A stretch of 64,000 nucleotides of DNA, from assembly GCF_024266585.1 (NCBI RefSeq), contig NZ_CP100647.1, positions 4,197,001 to 4,261,000 on the forward strand. Reading direction: 5' to 3'. The DNA is from Xanthomonas sacchari (GTDB lineage: Bacteria; Pseudomonadota; Gammaproteobacteria; Xanthomonadales; Xanthomonadaceae). The notes below the pieces were generated by a model. The model was not told the origin of the DNA and made no database searches. It saw only the letters and a program-made list of their open reading frames with translations. Positions within the stretch are counted from its first letter, which is position 1. The number at the start of each line of letters is the position of its first letter. The position numbers and the translations under genes are program-made. Shown here piece by piece: positions 18,076 to 24,964 of this stretch.

Positions 18076-18894
18076 TCAGGCTGCCCGCGGCCAGGCGCTC
18101 TCCTGCACCAGCCGCAGGCGCGGCGGCAGTTCGCGCAGCACCTCGCCACGGTGCGAGAGCAGGCGTAGCGTACCGTCGGCGTCCTCGGCGAGCGCAGTCA
18201 GGCTTTCCACCCAATCGCCGTCGTTGGCGTAGACCAGGCCGTCGCGTTCGAACAGCCCGGCGCGGTGCACGTGGCCGCAGATCACCCCGTCCAGGCCGCG
18301 GCGGCGCGCATCGTCCAGGCCGGCGGCGACGAAGCGTTCGATGTAGCGCTCGGCCGCGCCGCTCTGCCGCTTCAGGTAATCGGCCAGCGACCAATAGCGC
18401 ATGCCCAGGCGGCGGCGCACGCGGTTGGTCAGCTGGTTGCCGGTGAGGATGCGGTAGTACAGCCAGTCGCCGAACTTCTCCTGCAGGCCGCCGAACTGGG
18501 TCACGCTGTCGTAGTCGTCGCCGTGCACCACCAGCAGCCGGCGCCCGTCGGCGGTGGCGTGCACCGCGCGCCGGCGCACCTGCATCGCCGGCAACGCCAG
18601 CCCGCAGAAGCGGCGGATCGGCCGGTCGTGGTTGCCGGGCACGTAGATCAGTTCGGTGCCGCCGCGGGCCAGCGCGTGCAGCGCATCGACCACGCGCTGG
18701 TGCGCCGCGCTCCACACCGCGCGGCGCTGCGCCATCCACCAGAAGTCGACGATGTCGCCGACCAGGTACAGCTGTTCGCAGCGCAGGCCGCCGAGGAAGT
18801 CGGCCAATTCGCGCGCATGGCAATGCGGTGCGCCCAGGTGCACGTCGGAGACGAACACCGCGCGGCGCGGCGACAGGCTGCTGACCGGATTCAT
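18076..18894 (-). CDS. LpxH-like UDP-2,3-diacylglucosamine diphosphatase / metallophosphoesterase
   Basis: A 272-residue calcineurin-like phosphoesterase. All metal-site motifs are present: SDVHLG, GDIVDFW, GNHD, VHGDD and GHVH. The pattern with DFWW and the YYRILTGNQL insertion fits the LpxH2-type group that cleaves UDP-diacylglucosamine or related lipids, at the membrane surface. Its ATG overlaps the stop of the upstream acyltransferase as ATGA, so the two are translationally coupled and probably act on the same membrane lipids. It may be a paralogue of a separate true lpxH; I cannot tell. Confidence 0.75.
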   Translation of the reverse strand: MNPVSSLSPRRAVFVSDVHLGAPHCHARELADFLGGLRCEQLYLVGDIVDFWWMAQRRAVWSAAHQRVVDALHALARGGTELIYVPGNHDRPIRRFCGLALPAMQVRRRAVHATADGRRLLVVHGDDYDSVTQFGGLQEKFGDWLYYRILTGNQLTNRVRRRLGMRYWSLADYLKRQSGAAERYIERFVAAGLDDARRRGLDGVICGHVHRAGLFERDGLVYANDGDWVESLTALAEDADGTLRLLSHRGEVLRELPPRLRLVQESAWPRAA

Positions 18895-20606
18895 GCCACC
18901 ACCTCTGCTTCGTTGCGGGGACGTTCGAGGTAGCGCGCGCGCTTCTTGCTGCGGATGCGCTGCAGGTCCAGCTCGATCAGGCCGTCGATCGCATCGTTGA
19001 ACGCGGGGTCCACGCCGAAGGCGAGGAAGCGCGCGCCGCCGGGCTCGCATAGATCGGTGTACTGCTTGTAGAGCATCGGCACCGCCGCGCCCAGCGCGTC
19101 GAGGTTGCCCTTGAGCACCTTGAAGGCGGTGTCGGCGTCCAGTGCGTCGAACGCCGGCGGCGCTTCCGGATACGGAAACGGCCGCGCCGAGGCGGCTTCG
19201 CCGCTGGCGTCGCCGTAGTAGCGCGCGTAGTAGGCCACGATCTGCTCGCGCGCTTCATACGGCAGTGCGGCGCTGATCGACACCGCGCCGAACAGGTAGC
19301 GCACCTGCGGATGGTCTTGTAGATAGGCGCCGATACCCTGCCACAGGTAGTCGATGCTGCGGCTGCCCCAGTAGTCCGGCACCACGAAGCTGCGGCCCAG
19401 CTCCATGCCCGCGGCGATGCGCGGCAGCATGCCCTCGCCGTAGCGGAACAGTTCGGCGGTGTAGAAGCCGGCCAGGCCGCGCTCGGCCAGCACCGGCGCG
19501 CCGCGGGCGACCCGGTAGGCGCCGACCACGCGCGTGGCGGCGCCGTCCCACAGCACGATGTGCTCGTACCAGGTGTCGTAGTCGTCCAGGTCCAGCCGGC
19601 GGCCGGTGCCCTCGCCGACCGCGCGGAAGGTCAGTTCGCGCAGGCGCCCGATCTCGCGCAACAACGCCGAGCCGGCGCGCAGCCGGCCGACACGGATCTG
19701 CTTGCCGTCCAGGGTGTGGCCGAGGCTGCGCAGGCCGGCCACTTCCACCGCCAGCTGCGCCGGGTCCTCGGCGGCGACCAGCGCCTCTTCGCTCGGCGCG
19801 GCCTGCCCGCCGCTGCGGCCGAGCGCATACAGCTCGCTGCGCAGGCGCCGCATCAGCTCGGCTTCGGGCAGCTCCTGCGACAGCGCACGGGCACGCCCCA
19901 GGCTGAGCGCGATGCGGCGCTCGCGGCGGGCGAACATCTCCCGCGCCAGCAGCGCGGTCCCGGCCGGCTTGAACAGCGCCGAGGCGCCGTAGAACAGCGC
20001 CGAGTTGCGCGCGTGGATGCGCACCGGCAGCACCGGCGCGGCGGTGCGCAGGGCGAAACGCAGGAAGCCGCGGCGCCAGCGCCCGTCGGCGACCCCGCCC
20101 CAGCCCAGCCGCGAGACCTCGCCGGCCGGGAACACGATCACGCATTGCTCCTGCGCCAGCGCCTGTTCGATCGCCCGCACGCTGGCCGGCGACGGCGCGC
20201 CGCCGAGGATGCGCACTGGCAGCAGCAGCTCGCGCAGGCCTTCCAGCGCCCACAGGAAATCGTTGGCGACGATCTTCACGTCGCGCCGCACCTGGCCCAC
20301 GCAGTCCAGCAGCGCCAGCGCGTCCAGGGCGCCAGAGGGATGGTTGGCGACGATCAGCAGGCGCCCGCGCGCCGGGATGCACTCGGCCGCGGTCGGCGCG
20401 ACCACGTAGCGGGCCTGCAGGAAATCCAGTCCGGCCTGGACCAGGGCGAACCCGCGCAGGTCGCGGTTGGCCTCCAGGAACGCGTCCAGCGCGTCCAGTC
20501 CGGACCATTTCTGCAGGCCGCGCAGCAATGGCCGGACCAGCCGCGAGCGGCGTCCGGCAAACCAGTGCGGGTAGCGGTCCTGAAGACGGCGTTCGAGTGC
20601 GAGCAC
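18891..20606 (-). CDS. Bifunctional acyltransferase, OlsF-like ornithine-lipid synthase
   Basis: A 571-residue fusion. The N-terminal half (about 60–260) is a PlsC-type O-acyltransferase with a variant active site NHPSGALD and the substrate motif FPAGEVSR. The C-terminal half (about 300–540) is a GNAT/OlsB-like N-acyltransferase (IRVGRLR, LRELTFRAVGEGTG, LFRYGEG, ELGRSFVVP). This order matches OlsF, which makes ornithine lipid in one polypeptide. I chose the GTG at 20606 because AAGGGGG lies six bases upstream; an ATG 60 bases earlier has no site. The hydrolase downstream overlaps its stop. Ornithine as acceptor is inferred from the family; glycine or another amino acid is possible. Confidence 0.75.
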   Translation of the reverse strand: MLALERRLQDRYPHWFAGRRSRLVRPLLRGLQKWSGLDALDAFLEANRDLRGFALVQAGLDFLQARYVVAPTAAECIPARGRLLIVANHPSGALDALALLDCVGQVRRDVKIVANDFLWALEGLRELLLPVRILGGAPSPASVRAIEQALAQEQCVIVFPAGEVSRLGWGGVADGRWRRGFLRFALRTAAPVLPVRIHARNSALFYGASALFKPAGTALLAREMFARRERRIALSLGRARALSQELPEAELMRRLRSELYALGRSGGQAAPSEEALVAAEDPAQLAVEVAGLRSLGHTLDGKQIRVGRLRAGSALLREIGRLRELTFRAVGEGTGRRLDLDDYDTWYEHIVLWDGAATRVVGAYRVARGAPVLAERGLAGFYTAELFRYGEGMLPRIAAGMELGRSFVVPDYWGSRSIDYLWQGIGAYLQDHPQVRYLFGAVSISAALPYEAREQIVAYYARYYGDASGEAASARPFPYPEAPPAFDALDADTAFKVLKGNLDALGAAVPMLYKQYTDLCEPGGARFLAFGVDPAFNDAIDGLIELDLQRIRSKKRARYLERPRNEAEVVA

Positions 20607-20812
20607 GGCAAGCCCCCTTGCTGACTGCGCACAGCTTCGGCCGCGGCGGCGACACCGATCTTGCAATCTGACTACGGCAAAGTGACGGGCGCACCGCGGC
20701 GCGGCAACCGGTTAACCTTGGACAACGTCCGCCCCGGGCAGCATGCACGTCGCCCGGCGCCCGTGTATCATGCGCCTCCATCTTTTCATCCGAATACAAG
20801 GATATAGCCGCG

Positions 20813-22024
20813 ATGTCCAGCTATCTCTTCACCTCCGAGTCGGTCTCCGAAGGCCACCCGGACAAGATCGCCGATCAGATCTCCGATGCGGTGCTCGACG
20901 CGATCCTGACCCAGGACAAGCGCGCGCGCGTGGCCTGCGAAACCCTGGTCAAGACCGGTGTGGCGATCGTCGCCGGCGAGATCACCACCAGCGCCTGGAT
21001 CGACCTGGAAGCGCTGACCCGCAAGGTGATCCTGGACATCGGCTACAACAGCTCCGACGTCGGCTTCGACGGCGAGACCTGCGGCGTGCTCAACCTGATC
21101 GGCAAGCAGTCGCCGGACATCAACCAGGGCGTGGACCGCAAGAAGCCGGAAGAACAGGGCGCCGGCGACCAGGGCCTGATGTTCGGCTACGCCACCCGCG
21201 AGACCGACAGCTTCATGCCGGCCGCCATCCACCTGTCGCACCGCCTGGTCGAACAGCAGGCCAAGGTGCGCAAGAAGAAGAACTCGCCGCTGGCGTGGCT
21301 GCGCCCGGACGCCAAGAGCCAGGTCACCCTGCGCTACGAGGACGGCGTGGCGACCGCGATCGACGCGGTGGTGCTGTCCACCCAGCACGATCCGGACATC
21401 AAGCAGAAGCACCTGGTCGAAGCCGTGCGCGAGGAAATCCTCAAGCCGGTGCTGCCGGCCAAGTGGCTGCACAAGGGCACCAAGTTCCACATCAACCCGA
21501 CCGGCAAGTTCGTGATCGGCGGGCCGGTGGGCGACTGCGGCCTGACCGGGCGCAAGATCATCGTCGACACCTACGGCGGCTGGGCGCGCCACGGCGGCGG
21601 CGCGTTCTCCGGCAAGGACCCGTCCAAGGTCGACCGTTCGGCCGCCTACGCCGCGCGCTACGTCGCCAAGAACGTGGTCGCCGCCGGCCTGGCCGACCGC
21701 TGCGAAGTGCAGGTCTCCTACGCCATCGGCGTGGCCGAGCCGACCTCGATCTCGGTCACCACCTTCGGCACCGGCAAGATCGCCGACGACAAGATCGAGA
21801 AGCTGATCCGCAAGCATTTCGACCTGCGTCCGTTCGGCATCATCCAGATGCTCGACCTGATCCACCCGATGTACCAGCAGACCGCTTCGTACGGCCATTT
21901 CGGCCGCACCCCGAAGGCCTTCACCTACACCGACGGCACCGGCGCCCAACACCAGGCCACCGCGTTCTCGTGGGAGAAGACCGACCGCGCCGAGGCGCTG
22001 CGCGCGGACGCCAAGCTGAAGTAA
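20813..22024 (+). CDS. metK: S-adenosylmethionine synthetase
   Basis: A 403-residue cytosolic enzyme making S-adenosylmethionine from methionine and ATP. All signatures are present: [13 protein letters not shown] at the N-terminus, [12 protein letters not shown] (ATP site), and [16 protein letters not shown] (P-loop-like). Near full identity to family motifs and a normal length leave little doubt. The ribosome site AAGGA is 11 bases upstream. A TATCAT box at 20766–20771 is a possible -10. With ahcY and metF it covers most of the activated-methyl cycle. Confidence 0.98.
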   Translation: MSSYLFTSESVSEGHPDKIADQISDAVLDAILTQDKRARVACETLVKTGVAIVAGEITTSAWIDLEALTRKVILDIGYNSSDVGFDGETCGVLNLIGKQSPDINQGVDRKKPEEQGAGDQGLMFGYATRETDSFMPAAIHLSHRLVEQQAKVRKKKNSPLAWLRPDAKSQVTLRYEDGVATAIDAVVLSTQHDPDIKQKHLVEAVREEILKPVLPAKWLHKGTKFHINPTGKFVIGGPVGDCGLTGRKIIVDTYGGWARHGGGAFSGKDPSKVDRSAAYAARYVAKNVVAAGLADRCEVQVSYAIGVAEPTSISVTTFGTGKIADDKIEKLIRKHFDLRPFGIIQMLDLIHPMYQQTASYGHFGRTPKAFTYTDGTGAQHQATAFSWEKTDRAEALRADAKLK

Positions 22025-22045
22025 GCCTGCCTGCCGCGCTTGCGA

Positions 22046-22081
22046 CGCAGAACGGGCCGCACTGCGGCCTGTTCTGCGTTT
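22046..22081 (+). terminator. Terminator after metK
   Basis: CGCAGAACGGGCCGCA pairs with TGCGGCCTGTTCTGCG (one G·U), a 15–16 bp stem closing 21 bases after the metK stop, followed by GTTTG. A stable intrinsic terminator with a short T-run. Confidence 0.75.
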
Positions 22082-22164
22082 GGGGGATGGGAACTGGCCA
22101 GTGGCGGGAACTGGCAACGGCCATGCAGGCAGGGGCGTGTCATGCCGCAGGAACGCGTTCGCGC

Positions 22165-22330
22165 AGGAGCGGCTTCGGCCGCGACAGGCCTTGGTGGGAA
22201 CGCGCATCGCAACGGAAGTCGCTCCGCAGGCATGGGCTTGGCCTCCTTGTGGGAGGGACTTCAGTCCCGACGACGGAGCGTGTCACTCGGCGTTCGGCTT
22301 CGCTTGCCGCGGCTGCATGACAGTTGACGC
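22165..22330. repeat. Composite REP-like dispersed repeat
   Basis: In order it contains GGAGCGGCTTCGGCCGCGAC, then GTGGGAGGGACTTCAGTCCC (22249–22268), then CGCGGCTGCATGACAGT. The same three blocks recur in the same order at 55390–55566, and a related hairpin is at 50824. Each block is an imperfect palindrome, as in REP elements of Xanthomonas. The rest of the 22082–22539 gap is non-coding and also carries four copies of GCGTGTCA in either orientation. Confidence 0.7.
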
Positions 22331-22539
22331 TCACAGGCAGGCACGTGCGCCGCCGCATCGTCGGTTTGCGCTTAAGGGCGGCCGTCCGGGCGGCATGGCA
22401 TGCGCTTCACCCTAGAGCGTGTCACCCCTTCCCGAGGATGCCGCGTCTGCCAGGCCCAACCCGAAGGGCCGCGATTGCTCGGGGATTGATGACACGCCCT
22501 GGTCCGCCAGGCAGCAGCGAGTGTCACGGCGGGAGCGGT

Positions 22540-23778
22540 TCAGCCGCGCCGCTGCAGCGCCGCCTGCAGCAACGACTGGAACTTCGGCAGCGGGCATAGC
22601 CCGGTCGCCGGGTCGCTGCAACCGGGAATCTGCAGGGTCTGCAGCAGCGGCGGATGGCGCAGGCTCAACGGAGCCAGCGTGCGCAGCTGGTCCAGCGACT
22701 GCGCCTGGTAGCGCACGCGCACGTAGCGCTGGCCATCGTGCGGGCCGCGCAGCTGCTCCACCACCAGCGCGCCGCCCGGAGGCGCGTCGTCGCGACCAAA
22801 ACCGGGCAACTGGAAGTGCAGGTCGAGCAGGCCGCTGAGCGCGGCGATGTGGGTGTCGCTGGCGACCAGCACGCTCAGCCGTGGCGCGTCGGCCGCGCCC
22901 AGCGTGTCCAGCAGGCGGTGCGCCAGCGGCGCGCCCGCGCGCGCGGCCATGTACTGCGGCCGTGCATAGATCTCGAACAGCAAGGCATGCAGCCGCGACA
23001 CCGCGGCGATGCGCGCCGGGGTCGCGCGGCCCCAGCCGACCTGGTCCAGCGGCATGCCCTCGGCGTATTGCAGGATGAACACCTCGGCCGTGCCGGAGGT
23101 CAGATCCAGCGGCCCGTGCAGGGCCAGGCTGCGGCCGTTCGCGCCCGGCGTCAGCGACGAGGGCATGTGCGCGAAGTCGCAGCGCTGCGCGCAGCCGAGG
23201 ATCTCCTGCATGACGCGGAGTTCGCGCGCATACGGCGCCAGCACCGCACCCGGACCGCCGGTCTGGCGCTGGATCGAGGCCACCGCGGCGGCGGCATCGA
23301 AGTCCACCGCGCCCGCTTCCACCGGACGGAACAGCGGGTCGTCGCTGCCCTCGGCCTGGTGGCCGGCCTGCAGATGGCAGCCGGGCGCCAGGGTGTCGGC
23401 CAGCAGCTGCGCGCTGACGATGGTGCGCTGGTCGGTGTTGGCGTAAATACTGACCGTGCCGTCGGCGGGGCAGCCCTTGGCCGGCAGCACGCCATCGCGC
23501 AGCAGCCATTGCCGGGTGTAGTCGCCGCTGCGCTCCACCGCGGTGCGGCCGTGTGCCGTGAGCAGGCTCGGCGGCGTGTCCCACACCGGCCAGGGTTGCG
23601 GCGCCAGCGCGGCGGCCGCGGCCTCGCCCGGCAGCGGCGCGCGCACGCCGTGACGGAACAGCATCCACACCTTTTCCACCTGCAGCGCGGGCGCGGCCTT
23701 GGGCGCAGGCCGTGCCTGCGCACCCAACGTCGCCATCACCAGCACGACCCATAACATCCAGCGCGTACCTGTTTTCAT
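22540..23778 (-). CDS. Periplasmic histidine-type acid phosphatase (phytase-like)
   Basis: A 412-residue exported phosphatase. The signal peptide is MKTGTRWMLWVVLVMATLGAQA, followed by VEKVWMLFRHGVRAP, the RHGxRxP phosphohistidine motif of the AppA/Agp branch. Four or more cysteines suggest disulfides. The usual proton-donor HD motif appears as VASDTHIAAL: the Asp is kept but the His is replaced by Ser. Likely substrates are sugar or inositol phosphates. The start is the second of two adjacent ATGs, with GGGG a few bases upstream. It follows the phospholipase and receptor in the same direction, so the three probably form an operon. Confidence 0.8.
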   Translation of the reverse strand: MKTGTRWMLWVVLVMATLGAQARPAPKAAPALQVEKVWMLFRHGVRAPLPGEAAAAALAPQPWPVWDTPPSLLTAHGRTAVERSGDYTRQWLLRDGVLPAKGCPADGTVSIYANTDQRTIVSAQLLADTLAPGCHLQAGHQAEGSDDPLFRPVEAGAVDFDAAAAVASIQRQTGGPGAVLAPYARELRVMQEILGCAQRCDFAHMPSSLTPGANGRSLALHGPLDLTSGTAEVFILQYAEGMPLDQVGWGRATPARIAAVSRLHALLFEIYARPQYMAARAGAPLAHRLLDTLGAADAPRLSVLVASDTHIAALSGLLDLHFQLPGFGRDDAPPGGALVVEQLRGPHDGQRYVRVRYQAQSLDQLRTLAPLSLRHPPLLQTLQIPGCSDPATGLCPLPKFQSLLQAALQRRG

Positions 23779-23801
23779 CATCGTCCCCAACATGGAAAGT
23801 C

Positions 23802-24917
23802 TCACGGTGCGGTCGCACCGCACGCGGCCGTGACCCGGTCGCAGCGCAGGCCGGTGGCGATGCCGAGCCAGTAGCCCAGCCGCTGCGAATCCGGCGCGCC
23901 GGCGTAGTAATCGGTGCTGATCCACTGCGCGCCGGCCTCCAGCGCCGCCTGCGCGCGGCGCCGATCGTGCGCGCGTGCCTCGCGGCCTTCAGCGTCGGCG
24001 CGCGTGCGCACCACGAAGCCCTGCGCGACCAGCGCGCGGACGCGCGGCGCCTCGGCAAGCGGATCCTCGATCGACAGCACCGCCGCCTCGGGCTGGTCCG
24101 GCGCGTACCAGCCGAACATCATGCGACCGCGCAGCGATGGATGATCCTGTCGGTACAGCGCCTCGTGCCGCGGATTGCCATCGAGCACAAACAGCATGCG
24201 GCCGCGCGCCTGCGCCACGCGCGGCCAGGCATGCGCCAGCACCGCGTCGCGCAGGCTCGGCGCGTCGCCGCGCACGTCGTCGGGCACGATCAACCGCGCA
24301 CGCCCGACGACCTCGGCGATGTCGCGGTCCAGCGCGTCCAGGTCGTTGGCGTCGAAAGCGGAACGGTGCGGCCACAGGCCCGGCACCGGATCGAAATCCA
24401 CCGCATTGACCAGCACCACCAGCGGCGTGTGCCGCGGGTGCGCGCGCGACCAGGCGGCGAGGATCGCCAGGCAGTCGCGGAAGCGCAGGCAATGGCTGGC
24501 GTAGTCCAGGCCCGGCTGGTGCAGGACCTTGGCGCCCGGTGCGCGCATGCTCGCGCGGGTCGCCGCATCTGCGTGCGCATACGGCGCGGCATACAGGCCG
24601 CCATGCGGATCGGCGGCCACGTCGAGTTCGAGTTGCCGCAGTCCCAGCGCGAGCTGGGCCTGCAGCGAAGGATGGCCATAGGCCAGTGCCGGCCATTCGG
24701 CGGCGGCGTGCACCTGCAGGCGCCGCCGCACCTGTGCGGTCGGTACCGGTCGATAGCTGTTGTGCGAGCCGAGCAGTTGCACCTGGTCCAGGCGTAGACC
24801 GTCGATCGGCAGCGCCGTCGGCGCGTCCGCCGCGTGGGCGGACGCCGGCAGGCCCGCCAGCATCAGGCAGACGAGCAGGACCGCGAGGCAAACAACGCCC
24901 CACCCGCCGCGCGGCAC
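23802..24917 (-). CDS. Secreted PI-PLC-like phospholipase (Ca2+-dependent PI-PLC family)
   Basis: A 371-residue exported protein of the phosphatidylinositol-specific phospholipase C superfamily (PF16670-like). QLLGSHNSYR near the mature N-terminus carries the first catalytic His, followed by LRQLELDV with metal-binding acidic residues, VLVNAVDFDP and LFVLDGNPRHE. C-terminal QWISTDYYAG fits the closing barrel strand. I chose the GTG at 24917 because it gives a proper signal peptide (VVCLAVLLVCLMLAG..ASAHA); ATG 24863 would give only a stub. It lies between a TonB receptor and a phosphatase in the same direction, with gaps of 47 and 23 bases. Confidence 0.75.
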   Translation of the reverse strand: MPRGGWGVVCLAVLLVCLMLAGLPASAHAADAPTALPIDGLRLDQVQLLGSHNSYRPVPTAQVRRRLQVHAAAEWPALAYGHPSLQAQLALGLRQLELDVAADPHGGLYAAPYAHADAATRASMRAPGAKVLHQPGLDYASHCLRFRDCLAILAAWSRAHPRHTPLVVLVNAVDFDPVPGLWPHRSAFDANDLDALDRDIAEVVGRARLIVPDDVRGDAPSLRDAVLAHAWPRVAQARGRMLFVLDGNPRHEALYRQDHPSLRGRMMFGWYAPDQPEAAVLSIEDPLAEAPRVRALVAQGFVVRTRADAEGREARAHDRRRAQAALEAGAQWISTDYYAGAPDSQRLGYWLGIATGLRCDRVTAACGATAP

Positions 24918-24964
24918 AAGGCCACGCGGCGGGTGACGACGTCCAGCGTGCGCCGGTGCCCGGT

